A DNA stretch of 64,000 bases from Brachionus rotundiformis (taxonomy: Eukaryota; Rotifera; Eurotatoria; Ploima; Brachionidae): positions 1,989,382-2,053,381 of the forward strand of contig JAESIW010000065.1 of the NCBI GenBank assembly GCA_016802295.1. The letters are read 5' to 3'. A program made the translations under genes and the position numbers. Positions 1 to 14,800 of the stretch are shown here, one piece after another. The notes beneath the pieces are model-generated. The model was not told where the DNA came from, did no database searches, and was given only the letters and a program-made list of their open reading frames with translations. How positions within the stretch are numbered: the stretch's first letter is position 1; each line of letters starts with the position of its first letter.

Positions 1-3000
1 AAACTTAAAAAAGTTCTTAATTGATTTAAAATTAATTTTTGTTTTAAATTTTTTTCTACGAACATGGGAACAATTAATTTTAGAACTAGATATGTTCATT
101 TTGCTTTTAATAAAAAGAAACTTGTGTGTGTTTGTGTTGAGATGGTATGTTCGCTTTGGTAATAAAAATAAGAAAAGAACCCTGAAGATTTTCCATTTGT
201 GATTAAATTTTTTATGCATTTAAATTTAAATAAATTTAAACTTTTGGATCTAATTGTTATTTAATTTAAAAGCTTGTTAAGATATGAAAAATTCTTAAAT
301 TTTAAAATTGATGGGCTGTGCTAATGTTCACATTTAAGTAAACAAAAATTCAATATTAGTTGTAGACTAAATCCAAAGCTAATTTAAATAATTAAAACTA
401 AAAGAATTTTTAAAAGGTGAGATAAAATTAAAATATTGTTGATGGTGCGTCTATATCTATGAAGCGAATTATCTTTTAGCTCAAAGGCTAGTACAGCTTG
501 TTTTCAATTTTAGCCCTTATCTCGTACCTAGATCAACTCAGACCGTTTTCCCTAAAGATAGAATAAAAATTATACTTCTAACTTTTTAAAATATTTAAGA
601 GGCTTAATTAAATTTGGTGACAAAATTTTAGCTTTCATAGATAACGTTATTAAATATATATTATTAAATGCAAAGAACTTACTCATTTCTATCCGCTTTA
701 GGAATTTTGGGCGTTCTTTGGCAAAATATATAAGATAATATCTATGTCACTGTTAATTTAACCTTAAACAAAGTAATGGTATGTCACATTATAAAAATTT
801 ATACAAGGAGATTAGAGCTTGAAGAGAATCATATTTTTTCTAAAGAAAAACAAATTTAGTAGCAGAAGTTTTATAGCTAGTTTCTTCGAAACTACTTTAT
901 AACTAATTAAAGATTGAAATAAAATTTATGGAAAGCCAGGGCTGAATTAGATTAATTACATCAAAACTTTTTTATTTTTAAAAATTGAATATTTGCTAAT
1001 AAGTAACACCGATTTTAACAGAAAGGCAGTTGCTTTGCTAATTAAACTTTAATGGTTTCCTTACTGAAGATTGATATTTTTAATACTTTATTCCGTAAAT
1101 CACAATTAGTAAGTTATTAGTTATCAATAAATTAAGACAAGCCAAGTCTGTTAGATACTTTTAAGTGGAATTTAATGAATTTGATTTATTTTTTTAAAAT
1201 ATTTTTTTAACAATTAGTTTTCTAGCTTCGATAGGATCCCATCTATAATAGGCTCATTCTATATTAATTAATTATTATTACAAGCAAATTTTCTGCTAAT
1301 GATTCCTTAAGAGATAAATCTTAGATTTAAACAATTTATTTTCACTCATAGCTTAGCTCTTAGATTTATTATTGTTCAATTTACTTTGGCAGAAAATTCT
1401 ATTGTGCAGTAATTCATTCTTATTTTCTTTAAAATATTAATTTAAATTTAAAAATAAAATTTAAATTTTACTAATTTAGAATATGATATAAAAGAGCAAT
1501 AAAAACTCGAAAATGATCAGAAAAATAATTTTAAGCTAGATGCGACCGTGTGAAAATTTGTTTGTTTATTGACGACTAATAGCCTTTAGATCAATCTAAA
1601 ATGGGATGATAATGACGACGGTAGCCATAAATTTAAAAGATCCAATCTTTCTGGCTTGTCAAACTTGTAAAACTAAATTTAGTCATCTAAAAAGAGCTTC
1701 AAAAGCTTCAATAACAATCAAATAAGATCTAATTAAGATCTTAGTGTATTCTTAGACATCCATAAACTTTTAGCTTGGATTATTAACCATTTTTTAAGCT
1801 CAGAAAGCTTTGCATAGAATTTTAACCAAGTAAAAAAAAGGTAATAAACAGAATATTGTATCATCCATTGAAAGAAATATAAATGCGCATATTAATAATA
1901 AAGAAAGGTTGGTCTATATAAGATATAAACAAAATAAATTTATTTTAGTTATTAGTTCTCGATTTCTAATTCAAAATTTTAATTTATAAGATTTGAAACG
2001 CTTAATTGTTTTGATAAAATTATTTCGACAGCACGGAAATTTATGTTCATTTAAGCATCTCAATTAGTTTTTAATAAAATAAAAAAAGAAATAAAAGTTG
2101 TATTTCTATAGAAATATTTATTTAACTAAATATCCATATTAGACAATTTTGCCTTATGACTTTATAATAATGGTTTATTTATTTAGTGGAAAAAATTTAA
2201 GTTTGCAATTAAAGAAAAATTGTTTAATTGAGTACAAATAAGGATTCTGAAAATTATAGTCATTTTTGATGAATAAATCAGTTTTTATTTAAGTTTTCTT
2301 AATAAATTTTAATAAAATGGTTAGGTAATAAAATTTAGTTTGATTTCTTTGAAAGAATTTGTTTCACTTTCAAAATATATTTAATTTAAATCGTTTGTTC
2401 CAGCCCTGGCAAATTGTGCTTAAGTGTTTTCAAATGCAAAAATTTTGCTTATCAAGCAGATAATTTTTTGTCCTTAAGAACTTGCCATAATTTTGGTAAT
2501 GGTGCATGAGTATTTCGATGGATCAATAACCAAGTCCTATTTTCTAATTTTTCTAATTCATTTAAAAATGATATTTTTTAATGACGTTGATTCAATAGAT
2601 TTATAACTTGGTTTTGTCCAAAAAAGCTTATTTCTTAAAGTACAAAATATTAATTAGAATAATTTTGTTCTCAAACAGTCGTTTGGTAGGTTTTTGATTT
2701 TTGAAGAACCTGTAGTTTATCTGCTTTTTTCGAGTGAAGAATCTAGTTTCTATTATTTTCTTAGCTCAGGTAATCAAAGTATCTGAGAAGGCTTTGCTTC
2801 TCTAAAATTATTTTTATTTCAGCTCGAAACTCTAATTATGATTATGATTGTTTGATTGCATTTTAAAAATATAAAAAAAAAGATCTACAATATTTGATGA
2901 TAATCAGTTTCATTCTTTTCAGTTTATTGTCATAATTAACTTTTTAAGAAAATTTAAAATCGGTTCTTAGGTAAATTTAGGCTAATTTCAAGAATATTTA

Positions 3001-6000
3001 GTTGGAACAATAAATTATTAATCAACAAAATGCTGTTTTTTTTTTATTTTTTAAAAATTAGACAAAATTTACTTTTTTTTGGAAACGAGTATGGTTTCGT
3101 GTATATATCGTTCTAAAATTTATTGTTTTTGACGAAGATTTAAAAATCGTAGCTTAAGATTTGCTAAAGAAAAAAAGAAGCCCAATAATATTTCATAAAA
3201 ACTCTTAATAAGGAGATATTTTTCTGTAACTTTAAAATTAATTAAAAAAGTTTAATTAAGTTATTTTTTAATAACGAAAAAGTAGCGTTTCTAAGACAAA
3301 ATTGAAGATTTATTTTACATTTTGATAAGCTCACTTTCAAGTCGCCTAGAATCAGGGTTTACTTCAGACTTTGTTTAATTTTAATAAAACTAGATATTAC
3401 TTTTAAAATTTTGGTTTTGTTTGGCTTTTTACTTCTTAAAAGGATAAGCAAATTTAATTAAAGATTTTCTCAAATAAAAACTAATGATCTTGTTTTACAA
3501 CACGTCCATTAAATAGTTCATCTGTGTTTTACTGCTGAAGTTGTTTGAGACAATTAAAGCTAGACATGTAATAACCCGAATCTTATAGTGAATTTTCAGC
3601 TATTTTAATTTTGTTAAATTTGACGTCTAATTTAGGAAAATATTTAATAAAAATAAAAGCTTGAAAAAAATACTAAATAAGCTAAGTTTAAATATAAGCT
3701 AACAAAAAAATTAATATTTGACAATGCACATATAATATTAATTAAATTTTTAATCCAATAATTTTTAATTAAATTCAATATTTGAATTTTTAAATTTAAA
3801 TTATTGAAATATTTACTACAGATACTATTTATATTTTTTATTAATAAAAAAAGTAAGTTTAACTAGTTCAAATAAAAGCCGCTTGTCAGGGAAAAAAAGA
3901 TTAGGATACCATCTTTATATTAACTTCAATTAAACCAGATATTTACTGTATTCAGATTTATTATTATGGAAAAACTTTTTCTATTAAGAGATAATTATAC
4001 ATAATTATTGACCAAAAAAAAATTTTTTTAAGTGAGCTCAAAGCATCGTTTAAATTTTTGTGCATAATCGTTTCTATCTTTGTTATGATGAATTTTATAA
4101 CTTTTATAATTTAAATTATTTTTTAATGTCGTTAATATTTAAACGGTTTTAGAATTTTGGTACAAAAATTTTAATTAAAATAAAATAATTCAAATTATAT
4201 AAATATTGTGTTACTTATTTTATTTCATTCCCTCTGTATTTTTTTGGCTCACCTTTAAAATTCTCATTTAAACACAAAAGCAAATTTTAAAATTAAATTT
4301 GGGTTTTGTTTCAAATTTATTAAAACGATCAGCATAAAAGAGAATATTCAAGTTTTAATTAATTAGAAAAAAAAAAAACTCAAATAATCCATCGTTATTT
4401 GATATCTTTATTTCTAACTTTCTCTCCTGGTCTTAAATATTCACTTGGTTTAATTGATTATTAAGTTAACAATATTCTCTTAATTTTCGAGCAAGTGAAG
4501 TTGATATTTTTTTCAAAAAAAATCTTATTTTATAATTCAACAAAATCAAAATTTCCTAAATACAGTTTCCTTAAAATTAATCTTTGGGAAACTAGACTCA
4601 CTCGACGTATCTTTATTCATTTTTATCTATCATATTCACTTTTTAATCTCTCGTCAAAATAATATTATTTTATATTAAGAGATATGATTTTTTATTCAAA
4701 ATAACATTTTTTTTTCCAAATAGATTTTTTAGACAGTAATTTAATCCAATCAAACCGGTTAAGAATTAATTTAAAATCAGAAAACATAATTATCAACGTA
4801 AGTAACTGGTTTTTTTAATAACATTATTATGAGCTTTCTTAAATTATAAATTTTAAAATAAATTAAATTATTTATAAATATTAATTTAAAAAATGACTGC
4901 TTTATCTGTTTTAAACGAAACGAAGTAGCATATTCTTATAGCTAAGCAATTATGGGTATTAATTTAGGATAAAATAATTTTTAAACAAATTATACAAAGA
5001 TTTCTTATTTAATTTGAAATGACAATTTTTATTAATTTTATTTCTTAAAAAAGATTAAATATTTTATTTTTATTTTATTTCATTGTAATCTTTCCAACTA
5101 TGATTTCGCTTGATTCTAGGATGATCTTTATTTTAAGTTTTCCTAAAAATATTTAACAACACAAAAAATTATGAAGAAAACTTAAAAATCAAATTTAATT
5201 AAAAATCACGTATAAAATTTTAAAAGTCGATCTTTTATTTTAGAAAATGACTCTCCACCATACGTGAATTATTTAATACATATTACTTTAAATTATCACT
5301 TTTTTAATCAAAGCTTTAATTGAATTTCCAATCTTTGTTTCATTGAGTATTATTTTCCTAAAAGATATTAATTTACAAGATACACATGCTAATACTTTTA
5401 TTTTCTTAAATGCTGTTAAATTTTTTCTTAAATCAAGAAAATAATTTAAAAAGAATTTTTAAACAAATCTAAATCGGTCACCAAATAGCCATTGGCAGAA
5501 ATCACTTTTAATCAGATTAATCGGTGGAGTGTTTGTCTATAATTAAGTCGTTATTATTGTCAAGACCTTGTTAAACATAGTCATAATTAGTTAAAATTTT
5601 ACTTGTTTAAATTTTACAATTAGGATGAGTTTAATACTCTAAATCTTGAAAAACAAATAAAATTGACATATTTTCCCTGAAGAGTATGTAGTTATCTAAG
5701 TTTTGTAAATTTAATACGAGCATAAACTATTTTAACTATGTTGACTTGGAAAAAAAATTTAAATTTCAAGTTTAAGAAATAATCTTAAATCAAACTTATT
5801 TTTAATTAAATCATAAAATATGATTATTAATTGTGAAAACAACTTTTTTTTATTTTGGGTGAGAATTAGAGATTCAAATCAAGAAAATAAAAAAAATAAA
5901 GAATATGAGACACAAATTTTTATTTTATCAAAAAATTTTATGTACGCCAAATTGTACCAATTTTCTTAACTTGCAACATATTATTTGATAAATTCAAGCA

Positions 6001-8835
6001 TCGGCTCTATATCATCAAATAGTTTAATTAATATACATAACCGTATCTGACGTTGCATCTTTTTCAAGACTCATCTACGCCTTAAATGTAATTAATTCTT
6101 TAAATCAATTATTATGAAAACTTTAGATATTTAAAATAGAACGTGTATTTAGTATTTTTTTTTAAAGAAAATGTTTAAATATTTTCAATTCTATTAATAA
6201 GCAATTAGTCAATACATTTGATGTCCATATTTTAAAAATTTATTTATTTTTCTTAGATTATTTAGATGGTCTATTAAGAAAATTATTATTAGACAATCGA
6301 GCTTTTTGTAAGACAGCGATTATTTTTCAAATTGTTAAAATTAAAAGCAGATGATCTCATAGTCATTCAGGTGGTCAAATTAATGTAATAGTTGGCAGAA
6401 AAATATATAAATTACGGTTCAAAATTCACTAATAACTTTTTGCTCTTAAATTTTATAAAAACATTTTATCTAATAATAAATTGAACGAAACATAGCTAGA
6501 TGCATCAAGGTATAGACAAAAATCTGGAATCAATAGAAATGAATTAGAATAAAAATTAATTTTTTTAAACTTTTTGGTCATATTTTGGACAAAATTTTAA
6601 ATGATGAGCATTTTTTATGATTACAATTTTGTCATCTTTGCCATAAAGAAAGTAATTGCAATTTAGATCGACTATTTATTTGTAATTAAAAGTTTTAGAA
6701 GCAAAATAAACGAAAATTGAGATTAAATATTCTGTTAATCTTTGAAAAAACTTTATAAAAGTATAATTAGAACTAAAGAACTAAAGAAAGTTGAGAGTCT
6801 AGGTAAAGGTGAATTAAATAGGCTACAGAATAGTGCACTATTCAAAATTAAGAAAAATCCGACCTAATCTATTAATTATAAAATCAAATTATGTAAGTTA
6901 ACGAGCAAGTTTTTTAAGATAAACTTTTCTTTCGCTTTTAAAATATTTCAAATTTAGGACACTTGAAATTTAAATCTTTATACTCCTTCGGTCATTTATC
7001 CACAAAAGTTTTAGATTGTTATTAAGCTATGAATTTTTTTAAATAATCAACTAAATAAATAAAAATAGATTGGTTGATTCCAAGTCTCCCTGCAAATCGT
7101 TTAAATTATTATAAATTAGGGAACAATTAAATTTTGTTTGCTTTTTATTCAAATGACAGATATTTCGCATCTAAAACTCTGTTATTAATTATCGTCGTAT
7201 AACAATGCTTTGAAGAAAAAAAAAGACTTTTAGAAAATAAAAATTAATGTTTAATTTTAAATGAATAACCTTATTTTAAAATTATTATTTAAATATTGCT
7301 TTAGAAATTAATTTTTTTTAATTGTTTTAAATTAAAATTTTGTTTGTTTTTTTTCTTATTTAGTTTTTAATTTGTTTTATTTATTCAAAATTTTAATTGA
7401 ATTTGATTACCAGACTAAGTTAGATGTGAGTATTTTAATTTGGTTTATAAAAAATACTTATTCAAAGCTTAAATTTTCAGCATAAAGTTTAAATTTTATT
7501 ACTCTAGAATTTAATTTTTAAAACAGGTGAAAATTAAGCTTGGACATTTATTTCTTTGGGTTATTTGGGATAACAATCTATTAAAAAAATTTAATCATTT
7601 TTAAAGTTTTTTACTTGAGAAAAAAATTTCAAGGTATTATAACTTTAAATTTATTACACGAAAACTGGGGCCCTTTTAGCTTTCTTGCATTAAATTAAAA
7701 CCAAATGGTTGCGCACTATCTTTATCATTATTTGATAATGTTCTATGGCCGTTCTACTAAATTTCCATTATATAAGATGATCAGGTACAAGGAGAAATGA
7801 ACAACCGTGAATTAATTTTTATTCGTTTCAGGCAGGTCTTTGAGCGTTGTAGTTGCGTTTCACATGAGTTTAAATTTTTAGTTTGTTATTAAGTAAAATT
7901 TAAAAAGTCATTGAATATTTAAAATTTTTTTAAAAAAAGGTTTAAAGCCTCTTATGTTTAAATTTTTAGTGGAATTTTTAAGGCTTTTGTCTTTTTTTTT
8001 AATTAAATTAGAAAAAAAACAATTAAAAACAATGAGTATATAAGAGCTTGAGTTTATTAATTGTGTATTTACATAATATTCAGTTATTGAATTTTAAAAT
8101 TATTTCAAATAAGTGAAAAAGAAAAATTATAATAACTAAATGGAAGCTTTATAGTTATATCAATCAAAAAATTTGGTAAATTTTTAATTTTTTTTTTGTA
8201 AAGAACTTTAAATTAACAAAAACAAAAATATTTTTTGTCGAACTCAATTAAAATTTAAGAATAATTGAAATTCCTTGCTGAAATTCTGAAATCACTGGAT
8301 TTAATTTAAAATCTGGGTTAAATTGCATAAAAGATTTCTATTTAAATATTTAAAACCCTTCCCCGCAATGACTTACGGTTCTAATAATAAAACTGGCGAC
8401 CAGATCTTATGCAATATTTACCAATATCATGAATTGGTTAGCCAAAAGTACGATAAATAAAGCCAACTAGACTTATTATCTAAAAATAAGTGATGACTCT
8501 TAGAGTCTTATCTTAATAAAATGAATCAAACTTTTTAAAGTCAAGTAATTTTTTTTTAATTATAAAAGATAATTAAATTTTAGACCTAAAAAAAATCTAG
8601 GATTGAAAATTTCTTCTAAATTTGCACACTTCTAATTGAATTATTTAACGAATAAGACAATTATGACATGGAATTAAGATATTTAGTAATTTAATTAAAA
8701 TAACTTGATAAAATTATTTCAGTTTATTTTTATTTATTGGATCTAATTGAAAAAAAAAAAGAAAAAATTTTCAACATTAATTTATTTAGATTTAAATAAG
8801 ATTAAGAATTTTTTTGTTGATTTAAATGTTGCGCT
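1..8835. other. gene-free AT-rich upstream region
   Basis: No reading frame of credible length or composition is visible on either strand over this 8.8 kb. The sequence is A/T runs with scattered short GC-richer patches (for example around 430-560). It lies directly upstream of the first coding exon of the ZFHX gene and may include its promoter, 5' untranslated exons and distal enhancers, but no splice-linked upstream exon could be identified. No tRNA, rRNA or transposase-like sequence was recognised. Confidence 0.6.
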
Positions 8836-11800
8836 ATGAATTTAAACGATGATCTTATGCGCCATGAATTGAAAAATTTAGCCACCAAAAATATGACCCG
8901 TTCACGATCCCAATCAACCGATTCCATTAATGAATCGGTAAAATCGACCATTAACGAAACCAAGCAAAGCATTTATATTGAAGAAATTCTCCAAGATGAC
9001 ATAGGACACAATTTATTTTGCCTTTCGTGCTGCTTTAAATTTGAAGATACCACAAGCTTTCTCAAGCACCTTAGTCAACACCATTTGAACCAAATTAAAT
9101 TAACAATTAGTCAAGAAAAATTCTTGAAACAGAGCTCTTTCGAATATTGTTTCCTAACTATTTTAATCGATTTTAAAATAAAATCTAAATTTTTGCGCAA
9201 ATATTCTCACGATTTAATTGTTTTAAATGAAGAAACAGCCTTGATGCTTGATGAGCTAAACAAGGAAGAGAATGAAGAAGATGACTTTAGTGATCCAAGT
9301 GATAAAGAATTATCAGTTCAGGATGAAAATAATTTTTATGACACACGACCCAAATTGTCTTTGTTATTTGTGGACTTTTCGATCATAAAGCCTAGTCGAA
9401 TATTCTGTTATCTAAAGGATCTATTTGTCAAAAGCTTTCCTATATTTAAAAAAAGCAATGACTCCAGAAGGGAAATAACGTTATCTGATGACTTTGATGG
9501 TATTAAAGAGTCTAACGAGAACAAAAATCCAAAAAAAACATCTAGCCAGGTTTTTCACTCAAGAAACGCGTGCAAAAAGCTCAAATGTCCAAAGTGTAAC
9601 TGGCACTATAAGTATCGAGAGACACTGGACATTCACATGAGGGAAAAGCATTCGACTGACTTATCACAAACAATGTCACAGCAGTGTGTTTATTGTGTAG
9701 AAAATATTCAGCACCCGAGATTAGGCCGGGGCGAGCAATACAAATGCGGATATAAACCTTACAGGTGCGATATATGTGACTATTCAACTACGACAAAGGG
9801 AAACTTAAGCATTCACATGCAATCTGATAAACATATTAACAATTTGAAAGAGATAGCCTCAAAATCACAGGAGAAAAGTGAGGTGAACCAAGAAGTCGAG
9901 CAAAATGATTCTCTTGAATCGAGCAAAAAGCTTTTAAGTAAAAAGAATTCAAATTCAAAAGTGGTGACCGGCAATTTACCACAAGGTTTGTTTTAATAAT
10001 TTACATTCTTATTTATTTGCTAAAAAATAATTTATTTATTGAAAAAAAAATATTTCATCAAATTAAGTCCTTTAAAACATTTAATAAAGGTTCAATACTG
10101 CGGCAATTTAGACAAAAAATGCTTAGAGAAAATTTTACATTTAAATTAAAATCGTCATTTTTAATTCAAATAAATAGAAATAGGTTTAAATCAATTAGGA
10201 AAAATTCTTGGGCAGATTTACATCGAATTGATCAGGGCTTTATTTTCTATATAAAATGGCTTAAAAATGTTGTGAAAATAAAATTTAGGAATTTTAATCA
10301 GACTTTTATTATTAAATGTAAACTGTGTAATTATTTATGTGATTCATCATACAAAATGTCTATCAACCATTTTAAATATGATAAAAAACATAGAAAAAAT
10401 TTATTTAAATTGTTCTCTAGGGTTAATTTTAGTTATAAGCATTTGGTAAATTTATATAAATTTGTTGTAGGAATTTACTTTAGAACTAAAAAAAATGACG
10501 ATTTTAATTTTAAATTTGAAAATAGATTTAAATATTTGTCAAGTAATTTTTAAATTGTATTATCAGTGTTGTGAGCATAAAGTTATTGATGTTGTATAAC
10601 ATTTTTAGGTGTTTTTTTTAAATATCTTTCTACATACTTATTTAAAATATTATAAATTCTCTTCTAAGTAAATTTAATTAAGAGAAAAATTCAATCTGTT
10701 ATTTTTTGTTAATATTAATAAATTATAAAATTTTTATTTTTTGGTACAGAATTAAATTCAAATGTCAATTGCTTAAAATAATGCCGGTTACTAGCAATCT
10801 GATATTTTAATAATAAAACATTAATTAGAAATGATGTAAAAGTAACTTCATTTTTTATTGTGAGAATCTACAATAAAAATAATTAAATTTAAAAAAACCT
10901 GTTTTAGGTATTTATTTAAAAAATTGACTCTTTTATAATATTTGAAGATATTAAATTTTTTAGAAATTAATTTGAGAAATTTTTAATTAGATTTTTTAAT
11001 TTTTTTTGTTTCCCTGATATATTTTTCATCGAAATTATAATTCTTCACTTGTTTTTTGATCTCTTATTTTGATCAATTTAAATATTTCAAATCCATCCTA
11101 ATCATTCACCTTAATTAAATATATACATCAAAATAAAAAACGAATATCGACTAATTATTTTAATGAAAAATATCTTAATACAAATTTTTAATGATAATGA
11201 TAATGTTTGTTGAGAGAAAAAATAAAAGAGAAACAGAATTAATTTAATATTTAATTTATTGATTAGAAATTTCAAATTTGAAATTAATGGAATTTCTTAT
11301 ATAAAATAAAGAAAAGGAATTGGCTGATGCTTGAATGAAATTAAACTAAATTTTCATAAAATTTTTTGTCGGATTAATTTTTTAAATTATAGTCATTTCA
11401 TTATTTATTTTAGTAAAATTCTTAAAAATATAGATGATCTGATTGATATATTATAAATTTAATAAATATATTTTTCAGGTAGATTAATTATGTGTTAACA
11501 TTAGGAACATGATAAGACTGAGTTTCGAAGGCTATAAAGTTGAAAATTTCAGTTTAATTTTATATTATATTAAACTAGCTGGTACCTCATACTTTTTTTA
11601 TAAAAATTAGGAGTTATTAAAAATAAAGTTGAAAAGTCAATTTTTTTAAGACCACTCTTCAAAAAAAAATCTTAACGTAAGTTTTTAGACTTTATGATAT
11701 TAAGAAGTCATTAAATTATTTTGTTTTCCTGGACTATCTTATTCATTTTGGGTGTTAAATTTACAGAATTTCCAGTTATTTTTTAACAACAAAAATTATT

Positions 11801-14800
11801 TAAGTATCATTAATATTCTTTGGTTTTTTTCAATTCGAAAATCAGACTTAATTCCATTAATTTCAATTTTTTATTTTTTTCAACTTATAAATTATAAATA
11901 ATAAAGAAGCTATTTATTATTTAACTAAATGAGCTTTTAATTATCGTTCTAATGAAAGATTTTCTTTTTTATGTTCTTGGTTAATTTCTCTAAAATTTTT
12001 GCCTCGTACGCCTTTAAGAGATCTAATTAACTAAATTTTTTGAATTATTAATGTCGTCTATAGGTGTTATTGTATGTATTTTTTTTTAAATTACACTATA
12101 TAATTTTTCTCTTTCATTTTCATTTAATCTAAATAATCAATTAATTGAATTGAATTTTTGAAAAAAAAAGATCACAGCAATAATTCATTAACAACCACAA
12201 GCAATAAACCGAAATCAAATTTGCCTCAAACTGAGATCGATATTTCACTTTTTTGTCCCCTGTGCCACATCGACTTCAATAAGCAGGTCTGTCTGTTTTG
12301 TCCTTTTTGCCAGCATCTTTTAAACTTGTTTTTATTTTAGATATTGCTTGAAACACATCTCAAAGAGTCTCATTGTGTAGTAAATGAAGACACAATAAAA
12401 AATTTGCTAAGAACTGCCCATAGGACTGAGCAAAGTAAAACCATGAAAACAACCATTGATGATGAGTTTATTAATAGAAAACAAGAGAATGGTAAGTTTT
12501 AGGCTTTTTTTATTGCTCGATAAGTCTTTATGTTTCATTAAACAAATTGTGAGCATTAACAGTGAATTCCTAAAATTACTCATCAAAAAAAGTAAAAAAT
12601 CAATCAAATAAAGCCTTTTTAATTTCATAGGCGAATTAAATTGTTTAAATTTTTGCTTTCTTATAAACTGCCATGCAAATACTAAATCTTAAAATAAAAT
12701 TGTTATTTAATGAAAAATAAATAAAATTTTTCTCAATTCAAATTATTTCAAATAATTATATTTTAACCTAAGTTAAATTTAAATTCATTTTCTAATCAGA
12801 TTTTGTTTCTAGTGCTAGATATTTAATGCTAATGTTGCTTTTAAATTAAATCATTTATTAAATTTTTATTCTCAAATTTATATTTAGATCGATTAGCATT
12901 TTTTTTCTAATGCTAATGTGCCATATAAGACATCTAAATTAACTAAGTTAGCCTGAGTTTTTATTTTTCATTTTCTTTTTAATTATTTCATTAAATAAAA
13001 ATTAAAGAGAGTATCTAATTTGAGGATTTGAAATGACAAACTGCTTGTACTAGTTTAAAGGAGCTCTTGTCATAATTACTATAATTAGAGGTGTAATTTG
13101 TCTAAATATTTTTTTTATGGAATCAATACACTAATTTAATATTTAAACAAAAATAAAAAACAATAAACTTAGATATTTTAAAAGAGAATAAAAACAAGTA
13201 AATTAAGTTTAGATTCGCTGAAATATTTTCTTCTTTGAGCGAGAAAGTGTACATGGTAGCTAAAACACGACACGCATCATTAAACTATCTTGTTCTAATA
13301 ATCATTATTTGGCTAACTAACTTATTAATTAATTATATTTGTTGACTAGAATGCAAATAAAAATGAAAACTAAGAAATAAATTAAGAAAACATATTTTAA
13401 ATTGTTGCTGTGCTTATTATTAGTGATAAATTACAATTGCATTTTAACAACTAGAAAATATTTATATTAAATATCGATTAGAAAAAATGATATATTTCTC
13501 TTTGGGTGAGAGAATTTGGCTAGGGGTTGGTTCAGCATCGCGACAGTTACAGTAATAGTTAGTAATTTTTTGTTTGGTTTTAAAATAGCAATTGACGACT
13601 TAATCAAGCTTTGTAATTTAATTATTTTATTCTTTTCCTTTTTACTGTTTAATTGTTTCAAAATCGATTTTTTTTTCATTTTATCTTGAATTTCAAATCT
13701 CAATCTTTTAAATATTTCAATTAAATTTAATTAATTTATTTCAGTCAGACATAAATGACTAAATGCTATATGTTTTCTACTCACCTGTACATATAGGTAT
13801 TTTCTACAAGATTTTTGTCTATTTGCTTAATTAATCTTGAAATATTTAAAGAAATATTTCATGAATTTCTTAATTAAACACTTTCTTGAGAAGTTGTTTT
13901 TCTTACCGTTGCTGAATTTGTTGATTTGATCAATAGTTAAGAATTAAAAATTTCAATTATAAATAACAATATTATATTAATTATTAGATTTGAATGATCA
14001 TTTTTTCTCATGAATTTATCAAGAATTAAGCTCATAATCAGATAAGTTAATCAAATATTTCTTAATAAATAAATAACTAAGTATTTTGCAATTTGTTACT
14101 TTGGTGAATTTATATTTAACCTTTCTGATTAATATTTTTAAAACAATTTCCTTTCTACTCAGACTTTAAAATTATTGAATTAATTTGAATAAGCTTAAAT
14201 TCTTAAAATTTAATTTATTTAAAAAGTATTTTTTATTGATCATTTTTCGAAATAAAAAATCTAGCGTCATATAATACTATTGTTGAGCTATTTGGTATTT
14301 TATGCATTCATTCATTATCTAATTTTGTTTATTGAGTTAAATCTTATATTTTTTTCTATTGATTAGAAAATTTAATTTATGATATATAGATCAGGTGATT
14401 TATAAACTTGTTTTAAATAGCTGTTTTTAGCTTACGTTTGCTGAAATTCAATAAACTTTAATTAATTTAAAATCAAAAGAGTACAACTGTTTCTTCGTGT
14501 TCAAAGCTCTTTTTGTTCCTAATTTATTAAAAATCTTAAATCAAATGGAAAAAAATTGATGAATTAATTGAATTTGTTTCAACTTTATTTCTTTTTTTGT
14601 AGTGTTAATTAAATTGAGTTTAAATTAATTTAAAATTTCCTTTTATTCTTTGTTCATTCTATGTTTGAATTCATTTTTATTTTTATTTTGCGAAAATTCT
14701 ATTATAATGGAACAATTTTAATATAAATATATCATCATTAACGCCGACGTCAAAAATAGGAAAAAAACTGTTTCACCAAAATTCTTTTATTTCAGCCAAA

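Noticed and set aside
12407..12628. 73-residue minus-strand frame
   Set aside because: It is antisense to a ZFHX exon supported by finger residues and matching splice phases.
13467..13703. 78-residue minus-strand frame in the ZFHX intron
   Set aside because: Lys/Ile-rich composition as expected from AT-rich DNA; no family similarity or splice partner.
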